A stretch of 64,000 nt of DNA from contig NC_083878.1 of assembly GCF_032452875.1 (NCBI RefSeq), positions 40,129,878-40,193,877 of the forward strand, read 5' to 3'. The stretch's first letter is position 1. Each line of letters opens with the position of its first letter. This DNA is from Bos javanicus. Lineage: Eukaryota > Chordata > Mammalia > Artiodactyla > Bovidae. Under the pieces are notes generated by a model, which saw only the letters and a program-made list of their open reading frames with translations, was not told where the DNA came from and searched no databases. Shown here in pieces: positions 23,415-34,080 of the stretch. The translations under genes and the position numbers were made by a program.

Positions 23415-23527
23415 ACCATCCTAATGGATGTAAAGTGGTATCTCTTGTTTTTATGTGCATTTTACTAATGACTGATATTAAATTTTTGAGGGGCTTACTG
23501 GACATTTGTATATCCTCCTTGGAAAGA
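22768..23527 (-). mobile_element. Old L1 fragment, minus strand (3' UTR and ORF2 end)
   Basis: The plus strand shows the antisense of an L1M 3' UTR (ACCTATCATAAAATTCACC, GTTGTGCAATAATCACCAC) and then the antisense ORF2 C-terminus up to GTATATCCTCCTTGGAAAG. It joins head-to-head with a plus-strand L1 at about 23528. A (GT)n array sits inside at 23386-23414. Confidence 0.75.
23386..23414. repeat. (GT)n microsatellite
   Basis: About 14 uninterrupted GT units within the minus-strand L1 fragment. Confidence 0.95.
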
Positions 23528-25248
23528 TGCAATCCCTATGAAAATCCCAATAGCATTTTTCATAGATATAAAGAAACACAATCCTACAATTTATATGAAC
23601 TCAGAAAAGATCCTGAATTGCCAAACGAATCCTGAAAAGAACAAAGCTGGAGGTATCACACTTCCTGGTTTCAAACTACAATATAAAGTTACAGCACTCA
23701 AAACATTATGATACTGGCATAAAAATAGACACATAGACCAACAGAACAGAATCAAGAGCCCCAAAACAAATCTTTCATATATAGTCAACTAATATTTGAC
23801 AAGGGACCTTTCCCCCATTGAGTAATGGGAAAAGGACAGTCTCTTCAATAACTGATGCTGGGAAAATTGGATCATCATTATGTAGAGGAACAAACTGGAT
23901 TCCCAACTTATACTATTCACAAAAACTAACTCAAAATTAATTAAAGATTTAAACATAGACCTTAAACTATAAAATTCCTAGAAGAAAACAGATAGAAAAG
24001 CTCCTTGACATTAGGCTTAGAAATGATTCTTTGGCTATAACACCAAAAGTACAAACACAAAAACAAAAATCAGCAAGTGGGACTTTACGAAACTGAAAAA
24101 CTTTTGCATAGCAAAAGAAACAGCCAACAAAATAAGAAGGCAGCCAATGAAATGAGGGAAACTATTTGCAAATCATGTATCTAACAAGGGGTTAATATTC
24201 AAAATATATAAGGAACCCAGACAACTCAACAGCAAAGAAAAAAAAAAGAACTGATTTAAAAATGGGCAGAGAGATTGAATAGACATGTTTTTCCAAAGAC
24301 ATACAAATGGACAACAAGTATATAAAAAGCTGCTCAACATCACTAATTATTAAGAAAATGTAAATCAAACCACAGGTATCACCTCACACCTCTTAGGATG
24401 GTTATCACCAAAAAGACAAGAGATAATTGTCAACAAGGATGTGGAGAAAAGGGAATCCTTGTGCATTGCTGGTGGGAATGTAAATCAGTGCAGCCACTAT
24501 GGAAAATGACATGGAAGTTCCTCAAAAAATTGAAAACAGAACTACTAGTACTATATGATTCAGCAATTTCACTTTTAGATATATATCTAAAGGAAAATAA
24601 ATCACTATTTTGAAAAAAAAAATCTGCACCCCATATCACTGAAGCACTGTTTACAATAGCCAAGACATGGAAACAACTTAAGTGTCCACTGACCAATGAA
24701 TGGATAAAGAAAATGTGCTGCATATATACGATGGAATATTACTTAGCTATAAAAAAGAAAGAAATTTTAACATTTGTGACAATATGGGTGGATCTTGAAG
24801 GCATTCCACCAAGTGAAATAAGTCAGACAAAAAGTTAAATACTCCATGATCTCCTTTATATGTACAATCTAAAATAAAAATGTCAAACTCATAGATACAA
24901 ATAGATTGGTGATTGACAGAGGCAGGGATGAGGAGGTCAGCAAAATAGGTGAAGGTCCGACAAAGGTAAAAATTTCCACTTAGAAGATCAATAAATCCTG
25001 GGAATATAATGTGCACCATGGCTATAGTTAATGACACTGTACTGTATATTTAAAAGTTTATGAGAGAATAGATCTTGAGAATTCCTGCCACAAGAAAAAA
25101 AAAATGTGTAACTATGTGAGGTAATGGATGTTAATTGGACTTATTATGGCAAACGTTTTGAAATTATATATATATCTCAAACCAGTATACTATATACCTT
25201 AAATTAATAAAATGTTATATGTCAATTATATGTAATAAAACTAGGGAA
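23528..25248 (+). mobile_element. Old L1 fragment, plus strand (ORF2 C-half to 3' UTR)
   Basis: Sense L1 text starts in ORF2 downstream of the RT core (CAATCCCTATGAAAATCCCA) and runs through the C-terminus to a 3' UTR ending near 25245. Its 3' end reuses the same ORF2 region that the adjacent minus-strand fragment contains, so the pair forms an imperfect inverted repeat rather than a simple twin-priming product. Confidence 0.8.
24398..24613 (+). pseudogene. L1 ORF2 C-terminal remnant (Cys-rich motif)
   Basis: A 71-codon open stretch contains QQGCGEKGILVHCWWECKSV, the cysteine-histidine motif near the L1 ORF2 C-terminus. It is then interrupted by a stop at 24611 where the family continues. 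Old, non-functional. Confidence 0.85.
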
Positions 25249-25701
25249 AATATTAAAACTAGAAGGACCAAATGATCCAGTAATCTCACTTCTGGGTATA
25301 TATCCAAAGGAAGAAAATTAGGACATCCACCCTCCCATGTTTACTGTAGTTTATTACAAAATAGACAAGACAGAGAAGAGGGAGTGTGTGTGTGTGTGTG
25401 TGTGTTACACAAGGACATACAAAGGAATATTATTTGGCCATAAAAAATAAGGAAATCCTATCATTTCTGACAATATGAATGGAACCTGAAGACATTATGC
25501 TAAGTGAAATAAATCAGAGAAAGGCAAATATCATATGATATCACTTACGGTGGAGTCTACAAAAGACAAAGTTATAGAAACTCTTAGAGAGTAGGATAAT
25601 GGTTACCAGGGTATGGAAGATGGAAGAAATCGAGATGTTGTTCAAAGGGTACAAACTCCCAGTTATACAATGCGTGAATTCTGGAGATCTAATGTACAGC
25701 A
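25249..25701 (+). mobile_element. Second plus-strand L1 fragment (ORF2 end, 3' UTR)
   Basis: It restarts at the ORF2 region already passed in the preceding fragment (GATCCAGTAATCTCACTTCT), so it is a separate L1 in the same orientation. It reaches the 3'-UTR motif GGAGATCTAATGTACAGCAT and is then cut by BovB at 25702. A (GT)n array lies at 25384-25405. Confidence 0.75.
25384..25405. repeat. (GT)n microsatellite
   Basis: Eleven GT units within L1 sequence. Confidence 0.95.
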
Positions 25702-26428
25702 TCAGTTCAGTTCAGTTCAGTTCAGTTCAGTCACTCAGTCGTGTCCAACTCTTTGCAACCCCATGAATCACAGCACGCCAGGCCTCCCTGTCCATCACAA
25801 ACTCCTGGAGTTCACTCAAACACATGTCCATCGAGTCGGTGATGCCATCCAGCCATCTCATTTTCTGTTGTCCCCTTCTCCTCCTGCCCTCAACCCCTCC
25901 CAGCATCAGGATCTTTTCCAATGAGTCAAAGCTTCGCATGAGGTGGCCAAAGTACTGGAGTTTCAGCTTTAGCATCATTCCTTCCAAAGAAATCCCAGGA
26001 CTGATCTCCTTTAGAATGGACTGGTTGGATCTCCTTGCAGTCCAAGGGACTCTCAAGAGTCTCCTCCAACACCACAGTTCAAAAGCATCAATTCTTCGGT
26101 GCTCAGCTTTCTTCACAGTCCAATTCTCACTTCCATACATGACCACTGGAAAAACCATAGCCTTGACTAGATGGACCTTTGTTGGCAAAGGAATATCTCT
26201 GCTTTTCAATATGCTATCTAGGTTAGTAATAACTTTCCTTCCAAGGACTAAGCGTCTTTTAATTTCATGGCTGCAATCACCATCTGCAGTGATTTTGGAG
26301 CCCCCAAAAATAAAGTCTGACACTGTTTCCACTGTTTCCCCATCTATTTGCCATGAAGTGATGGGACCAGATTCCATGATCTTAGTTTGAATGTTGAGCT
26401 TTAAGCCAACATTTTCACTCTCCTCTTA
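25702..26428 (-). mobile_element. BovB LINE, copy 6, well preserved 3' part
   Basis: The tail is a long, clean run of TTCAG pentamers at 25702-25729, followed by the complete C-terminal region. It is 5'-truncated shortly upstream of the MESGPITSWQ segment. The clean tail and long open frame suggest one of the younger BovB copies here. Inserted into L1 3'-UTR sequence. Confidence 0.95.
25727..26377 (-). pseudogene. BovB ORF2 C-terminal 216 codons, uninterrupted
   Basis: This is the longest open frame in the window. It covers the region after the RT catalytic box, including SHEIKRRLVLGRKVITNLD, the tryptophan-rich KAMVFPVVMYGSENWTVKK segment, LRVPWTARRSN, the basic GRRRRGQQKMRW stretch, and the natural C-terminus SWTRLSD. 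It lacks the endonuclease and the RT catalytic motifs, so it cannot act as a retrotransposase. The plus-strand 188-codon frame opposite it is a shadow. Confidence 0.9.
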
Positions 26429-26512
26429 GTATACTTTAATTGTTTAGACTTGGTTTCCTTTAGTTATTGAACATATTTATAATGACTGATTTAAAGTTTT
26501 TGTCCCATATCA
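26429..26512. other. Short spacer after BovB
   Basis: AT-rich sequence, possibly a residue of the interrupted L1 3' end. Not decisive. Confidence 0.35.
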
Positions 26513-27005
26513 TAGGCAGAATACTGCTCCCTCCTCAAAAATGTCCACTCTCCAATCACTGGAATCTGTGTGTATATGTTACCAGCCCTACACTGTTATA
26601 AGGACTCTGTAAATGTGATTAAGTTTATAGACTTTAAGAATGGAAAACTATCTTGGATTATCTGACTAAGCCAGACCTATTCACATGAGTCCATGAAAGC
26701 AAAGAGTCTTTCCTGGTTACAATCAGGAAGAGATACAAATATAGCAGAAGGATCAGAGAAATACAAAGTGTTAAGAACTCCATCCTCCACTGCTAGTTTT
26801 GAAAACAGAGTAACATGGGTGGCCTCTGGAAGCAGGGAAAGGAAAGGAAATGGAATGTTTCCTAGAGGCTCCAGAAAAAAATTCCGTCCTGCAGACTGCC
26901 TGATTTTAGCTCAGTGATCCACATCAGACTTCTGACCTATGAAACTTCAAGGTAATAAATTTGTATTGTTTTAAGTCACTACGTTTTCAGTAATTTGTTG
27001 TGTCG
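26513..27005 (+). mobile_element. MLT1-like (ERVL-MaLR) LTR
   Basis: Landmarks are in the expected order: TAGGCAGAATACTGCTCC near the start, GTGATTAAGTTTATAGAC, a GGCCTCTGGAAGCAGG block, GACTTCTGACCTATGAAAC, the polyadenylation signal AATAAATTTGTATTGTTTTA, and AGTCACTACGTTTTCAGTAA at the end. This layout is shared by MaLR LTRs. The subfamily is not certain. Confidence 0.6.
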
Positions 27006-27009
27006 GCAA

Positions 27010-27820
27010 GAGAAAAATAATTCATCTAGTAACTCTGACTCTGAGCTTTCTCAAGGACACTTTCTATTGTCTGCTTTTGTGCACGTGTGTGTATAAACCA
27101 TCCTTTCCTGTATCTATGTGTGTCTCACAATTTTCTTAAAAAATTGGACATTTTAATACAGTGTGAGTAGTCTGGAAATCAGATTCCCTGTCAAAGATTT
27201 GTCCCTGCTGTTGTTTCTGTGTTGGCTTTTGTATTGTTGTTGTTGTCATCTGTTTATTTAGTGACATTCCTAGACTACCTATGCAAAGTTTGTCTTCCCT
27301 GGTGCATACAGCCACAGGTTAGTTTGCATTCAGTTAATAATGAAAGATTTTTTCAAATGTCTTGAAGCGTTGTGGCTTCTACCCTCTGTCAAAGGCCTTT
27401 GTGTGCCCTGAGGCACAGCTTCAGTGTTCAGGCAAATTTGAACTCTGACTTTAATTTCATTTAAAAGGACCCAAAGTTGACCAGAGGTCTTCCCTAATCA
27501 CAGATCTTTCTTCAGCATGCCCACAGTCCTGCAGAAGTACATGGCCTGTGCATGCACATGGTGTTCTGGAGTCCCAGGAACACAATGGAACTTTCCAAAG
27601 TCCCCTATGGACTTTTCATTCAACAGATATTTGCAAAGTTTATGGTCTACCACTTGGTTGCTGCAACTGGTATTACTGCCCACAGCAACAGCAATTTTAA
27701 GCAGTTGCTGCTGACAGATAAATGCCCTGGGGGTACAATCCATTCTACCGCCTCCAATGTATGCTACCCTGATGGTTTTTAAGGAGCCTGATATTAGTGA
27801 GGAGTTGGAAATTGGGCAAG
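27010..27820. other. Unassigned, probably ancient repeat
   Basis: Features such as the TTGTTGTTGTTGTCATCTG stretch and the cysteine-encoding frames at 27498-27782 on both strands make it look like a decayed mammal-wide element. I cannot name it. The 76-81 codon frames overlap each other on both strands and match no family I know. Confidence 0.35.
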
Positions 27821-27828
27821 TTAAAGTG

Positions 27829-28152
27829 GCTTCCCTGGTGGCTCAGAGGGTAAAGCGGCTGCCCACAGTGTGGGAGACCCGGGTTTGATCCCTGGGTCAG
27901 GAAGATCCTCTGGAGAAAGAAATGGCAACCCACTCCAGTATTCTGGACTTCCCTGGTGGCTCAGACAGTAAAGCGTCTATCTACAATGCGGGAGACCTGG
28001 GTTCGTTCCCTGGGTAGAGAAGATTCCCTGGAGGAGGAAATGGCAACCCACTCCAGTACTTTTGCCTAGAAAATCCCATGGATGGAGGAGCTTGGTGCAG
28101 GCTACTGTCCGTGGGATCGCAGAGTCAGCACAACTGAGCGACTTCACTTTCT
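27829..28152 (+). mobile_element. Bov-tA SINE partial dimer
   Basis: A Bov-tA unit starts at 27830 (GCTTCCCTGGTGGCTCAGAG) and stops at the CCACTCCAGTATTCT point at about 27944, where a second, complete unit starts (GGACTTCCCTGGTGGCTCAG). One target-site duplication, TTAAAGTG at 27821-27828 and 28153-28160, encloses both, implying a single insertion of a dimer. The second unit ends in ACTTCACTTTC. Confidence 0.88.
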
Positions 28153-28160
28153 TTAAAGTG

Positions 28161-29390
28161 CTACAAACTCAATGTTCTTCTTTAGATGTAAACATTTTAT
28201 CAAATAAACTTTTTTTGAATTTTTGAAATCCTTTAGTTTACTTCCAAAATTCTAAAGAGGCTGATTGCCAGAGTTTTTATTGCTTTAAGTGAAAGCAGAT
28301 TTTCAGAGGTCCTTACTCCAGCACTGTGAAAGTTTGGCTCCAATTACTCTGTAAGTCTCAAACTAGTTCAATATAAGATTTTTCAAATAATATTTATATC
28401 AAATAATAAGTTAAAATACACACATAGACATATATGTAAAGATATTTAGTGAAGAAAATAATAATAACTGATTTGTGAAAATATATGTTTATATTAACCA
28501 GGCTTTTCCCCAAATATAACTTCAGGAAACTATAATGCTTTATAATGAAGTTTCAACTTATTTTTCCTTTTCACCTTAGTATACTTAAGAATACTTAAGT
28601 TACTGAGGTGTAATGTAAGTATGCATGTGAGTGAAATTTGATAGAAGTAACCATAAAATTATTTTGCATCAGCAACATGTATGAAAACAGAGACCTGATT
28701 CCATTAGTTCTCAAATTCATTTCCATAAATCTATTCTGTAAGTTTCATAGGAAAGGACAAAATGTATATTAAATTAATCCTCCAATATATTGAATGAGTC
28801 TTTCTGATTTCCTCAATTTTCTAATATATAACATGTAACTGTCTTGAATGTTTATCTTTTTAAAAAAATGTTATTTTAACCACAATGAATGATTAAATAA
28901 TACTTTCCTCTTTGTGGTTCAAGGATTACAAAAAAAGAAATAACTATTTAAAAGATAAAAATATCACTATTCATTAGGGAAGTTGCCCAAACAAAAGGGA
29001 ATTTCAGATGAACTCGCAAATAGGGAAAATATGTAGCTTCTGCAGTATATCCTACTTCACGTTATCATATTTTTTTTGATCACATGTTGTTACTGAATAT
29101 TCCCTAAGAGAACCAAAAAACTTGAATATTTTATATTTTACACAGCCAAACCTGTCTGAAGAGAAATCCTGAGAAAGGAAAAGTCAGTCTCAAGAGCAGC
29201 TGCTGAAATGATGCCTAATTAAATTTTCACACACAGATTAAAAGGATATGCTAATATCTTGTGTGCACTCAGAATTTGTAAAGCAACCTAGGCAATCAGA
29301 ATTTATCAAGTATTGAGAGATACTCTTAAATTCTACCTGCTGCTGTTCCAAGTTCCGTGGTGGCAGTTTGTGACATATCGTTGCTCACTC
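28161..29390. other. Unassigned AT-rich DNA
   Basis: No repeat family or gene recognised over 1.2 kb, apart from short A/T runs and direct repeats such as the ATACTTAAG copies near 28580-28600. Confidence 0.5.
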
Positions 29391-29710
29391 GGTACACACT
29401 TGAGTCACCTGCGCATATTTTTTTAAATATCTGTTTGTTCATTTTATTTAGCTGTGCCAGGGTCTTAGTTACCGCATGTGGGATCTAGTTCCCTGACCAG
29501 GGATGGAACCTGGGCCCCCTGCACTGCAAGACAAATTCTTAATCTCTGGACTGCCAGGGAAGTCCAGATTATCTTTAAAAAACAATTGTGATATCCAGGT
29601 TCTACTCATTCATCAGAATTAGTCTTAATAAAAATGAAGTGTGGCTTAGGCATCAGGAATTTTCTAGTTCCCCAAATAATTCTAGAACACAGCAATATTT
29701 GTCTAGTGCA
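29391..29710 (+). mobile_element. MER5A-like DNA transposon remnant, interrupted
   Basis: The left part (TACACACTTGAGTCACCTG) and right part (ATATCCAGGTTCTACTCATTC, GGCTTAGGCATCAGGAATTT) read together as a non-autonomous hAT-Charlie element of the MER5 type. The CHR-2 SINE at 29410-29566 splits them. Confidence 0.55.
29410..29566 (-). mobile_element. CHR-2 type tRNA-derived SINE
   Basis: The reverse complement starts with the cetartiodactyl head GGACTTCCCTGGCAGTCCAG and contains the B-box region around CCAGGTTCCATCCCTGGTC. It ends with an A-rich tail seen here as the T/A-rich 29417-29450. It lacks the long GC-rich middle of full CHR-2 copies. Confidence 0.75.
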
Positions 29711-29870
29711 GTCGCTCTTAAACTTGACTATGTATATGTATCACCTGGATCTTTTTGAAATGCAGATTCTGATTTAGTGGAGCTGAACTGGGTCCTGATA
29801 ATCCACATTTCTAACCAGGTCCATGGTGACACCCAAGCCACTGGTGCTTGGAACGCTTTGCATAGTATGA
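29711..29870 (+). mobile_element. Second MER5-like remnant in tandem
   Basis: GCAGTCGCTCTTAAACTTGA opens it, TATCACCTGGATCTTTTTGA and GCAGATTCTGATTTAGTGG follow, and it closes with CAGGTCCATGGTGACACCC. The order matches the MER5 layout. It lies directly downstream of the first MER5-like remnant in the same orientation. Confidence 0.6.
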
Positions 29871-30256
29871 TACTAACAGAAATTAAAAGGAATATCAAAA
29901 ATAAAGTCCCTAAACACAGGCTACTCACTCCTGCAGGACAGCACCTCAACGTACATTTGACACTGATCTCAGAAATAAGAACATCAATTTCCACTAGGTA
30001 CTTTCTCCTCACAAGGCTCTCCTCTCACTTCAACTGTCTTTCTGCTAAATTTCAGGATATTGGGAAACATGTCTATTACTCAAACCCAGATCAGGAGATC
30101 CCATCCTCCAAAATGAGTTCGACTTCTTACTTCTTTCTTGGAACTCCTCTTAAATTTCATGCAGCTCAGCACTGAATTGTCTTTCATTTTTGCCATTACA
30201 AATTTTATAAATCAAGGGCTATGCCTCATATTTCCTTTAGCAAAAGTTAAGGACAA
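29871..30256. other. Unassigned DNA
   Basis: No recognised element. The overlapping frames at 29728-30175 on both strands begin inside MER5 sequence and have no family match. Confidence 0.5.
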
Positions 30257-30257
30257 G

Positions 30258-30465
30258 AAGGGGCTTCCATGATGGCTCAGCAGATAAAGAATCCACCTAC
30301 AATGCAGGAGACACAGGAGATGCGCGTTCAATCCCTGGGTCAGGAGGATCTCTTGGAGAAGGAAATGGCAACCCACTCTTTTATTCTTGCCTGGAAAATC
30401 CCATGGACAGAGGAACCTGGCAGGTTACAGTCCAATGGGTCATAGAGTTGGACTAAGCACAGCAA
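30258..30465 (+). mobile_element. Bov-tA SINE
   Basis: It has a complete head (GGGGCTTCCATGATGGCTC), a B-box-like GTTCAATCCCTGGGTC, the GGAGAAGGAAATGGCAACCC body and the 3' end at GTCATAGAGTTGGACTAAGC. Several CpG-decay differences are present. The target-site duplication is unclear. Confidence 0.9.
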
Positions 30466-30621
30466 GAACAAGACTCAATAAATATGTGTTGATTAAATCG
30501 CATTCAGACAGACCTCAGGTATTATTAATATATAGATACTGAGAAACTCTTGGCCTAAGAAGTTAGGCTGTAAAAAGTATATATATGAATGATTTACATT
30601 TTGTATAAGTTACTGTTTAAC

Positions 30622-32093
30622 TTTATTTCATTTTATTTTATTGGAGGCTAATTACTTTACAACATTGAGGTGGTTTTTGCCATACATTCACATGAATCAG
30701 CCATGGGTATACATATGTCCCCCATCCTAACCCTCCCTCCCATCTGCTTCTCCATCCCATCCCTCAGAATCATCCCAGTGCACCAACCCTGAGCACCTGT
30801 CTCATGCATCGAACCTGGACTGGCAATCTAGTTCATATATAATAATATACATGTTTCAATGATATTCTTTCAAATCATCCCACCCTCGCCTTCTCCCACA
30901 GAGTCCAAAAGTCTGTTCTTTACATCTGTGTCTCTTGTGCTGTCTTGCATATAGGGTCATCATTACCATCTTTCTAAATTCCATATATATGTGTTAATAT
31001 ACTGTGTTGGTGTTTTTCTTTCTGACTTACTTCACTCTGTATAATAGGCTCCAGTTTCATCCACCTCATTAGATTAGAACTGATTCAAATATATTCTTTT
31101 CAATAGCTGAGTAATATTCCATTGTATATATGTACCACACTTTCTTATCCATTCGTCTGCCGATGGACATCTAGGTTGCTTCCATGTCCTGGCTATTGTA
31201 TACAGTACTGTGATGAACATTGGGGTACACATCTCTTTCAATTCTGGTTTCCTCGCTATGTGTGCCCAGCAGTGGGATTGCTGGGTCATAAGGCAGTTAT
31301 ATTTCCAGTTTTTTAAGGAATCTCTACACTGTTCTCCATAGTGGCTGTACTAGTTTGCATTCCCACCAACAATGTAAGAGGGTTCCCTTTTCTCCACACC
31401 CTCTCCAGCATTTATTGCTTGTAGACTTTTTGATAGCAGCCATCTGACCAGCATGAGATGGCACCTCATAGTGGTTTTGATTTGCATTTCTCTGATAATG
31501 AGTGATGTTGAGCATCTTTTCATGTGTTTGTTAGCCATTTGTATGTCTTCTTTGGAGAAATGTCTATATAGTTCTTTGGCCCATTTTTTGATTGGGTTGT
31601 TTATTTTTTTGGAATTGAACTGCAGGAGCTGCTTGTACATTTTTTAGATTAATTCTTTGTCAGTTGTTTCATTTGCTATTATTTTCTCCCATTCTGAAAG
31701 TTGTCTTTTCATCTTGCTTCTATTTTCCTTCGTTGTGCAACAGCTTTTAAGTTTAATTAGGTCCCATTTGTTTATTTTTGCTTTTATTTCCAATATTCTG
31801 GGAGGTGGGTCATAGAGGATCCTACTGTGATTTATGTCAGAGAGTGTTTTGCCTATGTTTTCCTCTAGGACTTTTATAGTTTCTGGTCATATTTAGATAT
31901 TTAATCCATTTTGAGTTTATTTTTGTGTATGGTGTTAGAAAGTGTTCTAGTTTCATTCTTTTACAAGTGGTTGACCAGTTTTCCCAGCACCGCTTGTTAA
32001 AGAGATTGTCTTTTCTCCATTGTATATTCTTGTATTCTTTGTCAAAGATAAGGTGTCCATAGGTGTATGGATTTACCTCTGGGCTTTCTATTT
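30622..32093 (-). mobile_element. L1-BT, 5'-truncated, with target-site duplication
   Basis: The minus strand runs from ORF2 (5'-truncated near the KWCWENWS region at about 31970-32090) through the C-terminus to the full 3' UTR and an A-rich AAAATAAAATGAAATAAA tail. It is flanked by CTGTTTAAC at 30613-30621 and 32094-32102. This is the longest young-type L1 here. Confidence 0.92.
31324..31640 (-). pseudogene. L1-BT ORF2 C-terminal remnant
   Basis: Overlapping minus-strand frames 31350-31640 and 31324-31515 together give NPIKKWAKELYRHFSKEDIQ, then CWRGCGEKGTLLHCWWECKL. This is the C-terminal region of L1 ORF2 with its Cys/His motif. One frameshift between them breaks the protein. Confidence 0.88.
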
Positions 32094-32102
32094 CTGTTTA
32101 AC

Positions 32103-32643
32103 AACATGTATGTGATTGAAATACTATACTATACTTCTTTAAAAATAGGAATACATGGTATACCAGCTGCCTGCTGATTTTTTCTTCAATGTCTCTTGAA
32201 CACTGAATATCTATACAATACACAACCTGTTCTAGCATCATGCTTAAAAATGAAGGCATTAGAAAAGTCTCTGTGGACCCTGGAATCCTTTTTCATCCAT
32301 TAACTGAGACATTAAGTTCTCTTCTCTGAATTTCATGCCTTCTGCTTTTTCACCACAAGCTTATTAAATGTGGGATATCAGCAGAGGGGAGACAGTTCAA
32401 AAAATGCATTATTAGTAATCTGTCTACAAGTAGAAATGAAGAACTTAAGATCCAGTTTGACAGACATAGGAACACAGAAAGGAGAGTACAAACCATAATT
32501 CTATACATGGCAGTTTCAGAGAGACCTAACGTTCCCAACATTGACGCTTGTCAAGTTGACTAAAGCTTCCATTCAAACATCATCTCAGAATAAACCAAAC
32601 ATACCCAATTCATGTAGTTAGTATGTGCTTAGTAGCTACTATG
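32103..32643. other. Unassigned DNA
   Basis: No recognised repeat or gene. Confidence 0.5.
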
Positions 32644-32652
32644 TACACAGTT

Positions 32653-32886
32653 GTGTGTGTGTGTGTGTGTGCACGCATGCATGTGCGCAAAAGTCACTCA
32701 GTTGTGAGCAATGCTTTGAGACCCTATGGACTGCAGCCCACCAGTCTCTTCTTCCATGGGATTCTCCAGGCAAGAATACGGGAGTAGGTTGCCATTCCCT
32801 TCTCCAGATCTCCCAATCCAGGGATCGAACCTGGGTCTCCTGCATTGCAGGCAGGTTGTTAACCTTCTGAGTCACCATGGAAGCCC
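32653..32886 (-). mobile_element. Bov-tA SINE with (TG)n tail
   Basis: Reverse-oriented SINE: the tail side at 32652-32671 is a pure (TG)n microsatellite, then the body, and the tRNA-like head ends at about 32886 (CACCATGGAAGCCC). The duplication TACACAGTT flanks it at 32644-32652 and 32887-32895. Confidence 0.92.
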
Positions 32887-32895
32887 TACACAGTT

Positions 32896-33670
32896 ATATA
32901 GAATAATTATAATAAAGTGAAAATTTTCTCCCCAAAAAAGTCACACGCAAATTAGGAGGTACAGTGATAGAAAGTAAGGGAATGAATTTATAAACAATAG
33001 GAAGAGCTATTATATAAGGTGTGTTGTAAAGACAAGGTCATTAGCTACTTCTCTCTTCTGAAGTTAAAACAATGTAGGAGTGCCCATGACAGTAGGGATA
33101 AAGTGTCCACTGATCCCAGTCAAACATTCTGGAGTCAGGTCGCATTTATCTTTAATAGTACTTTTCTAAATATGCTTTACCTTGCATTATACACAGTCTA
33201 ATCTTTTCATTATGCAAAGCATTAACATTAACCTTTCTTAGATAAAGGTGATATATTAAACCCTTATTTAAGCAATTTCTAGAGTAAACTCAATTTGTTA
33301 TTCTTTTTGAGTTTTTCCTATTGACAGTGTCTAAAACTCCAAAAGGAGGAAAAACTAAGTGCAATAAAACCTGGATAACACACACACACAAACACATGCA
33401 CACAAATAGGATCTAAACTAATAACTTACACAGTTAAAAATAAGTGCAAACAAGAGAGTCTCAGAAAGTTCTAAGCAAGACATAAAAGCAGGGTGCAAGT
33501 CCATTTTCACCTATTACAGTTAATTCTCCTTCTGGGCTTATCTCAGGCAGTAGATCTCTGTTTTTGTTTCCATATATTAATTTGCATTTTCTAGAACTGC
33601 ATTATACAACTGTCAAAAGTTACCACATTGAACATTTTAAGTGGAAGCAGTTTGTAGTACATACAGAATT
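32896..33670. other. Unassigned DNA
   Basis: No recognised element; a short CA run near 33380-33392. It ends where BovB 5' sequence begins. Confidence 0.5.
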
Positions 33671-34080
33671 CTTTCCCCTTCATAGATCACTGCCTTGTCA
33701 TAAATAAGAGGCTTGTGTAACTCAATGAAGCTATGAGCCATGCCATGCAGGGCCACCCAAGATGGACAGGTCATAGTAGAGAGTTCTGACAAAACGTGAT
33801 TCACTGCAGGAAGCAAACCACCCCAGTATACTTGCTGTGAGAACCTCAGGAACTGTATAACAGGCCAAAGAGATATGACACCAAAAGATGAGTCCCCAGG
33901 TCTGAAGTTGTCCAATAAGCTACTGGGGAAGAGCAGAGGAGAATTACCCATCGCCCCAGAATGAATGAAGTAGGTGGGCCAAAGTGAATATGACACTCAG
34001 CTGTGGATGTGTCTGGTGATGAAAGTAAAATCCAATGTTGCAAATAACAGTATTGTATAGGAACCTGGAATGTTAGGTCC

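Noticed and set aside
22768..25248. Single twin-primed L1
   Set aside because: The inverted part holds sequence downstream of, and overlapping with, the sense part, which twin priming does not produce; two insertions or a rearrangement fit better.
25702..25729. CRISPR-like or telomere-like repeat array
   Set aside because: The pentamer run is the normal BovB 3' tail, found at the 3' end of many copies, without spacers.
25824..26390. 188-codon plus-strand open frame as a gene
   Set aside because: It lies exactly opposite the BovB C-terminal frame, and equivalent frames recur opposite other BovB copies; no promoter or exon context.
27498..27782. Cysteine-containing frames on both strands as a small secreted protein
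   Set aside because: Overlapping frames on opposite strands, no signal peptide, no splice context, and the surrounding DNA looks like a decayed repeat.
27826..28157. tRNA gene (tRNA-like head with B box)
   Set aside because: The tRNA-like text is the head of Bov-tA SINEs; the cloverleaf is degenerate and followed by a SINE body.
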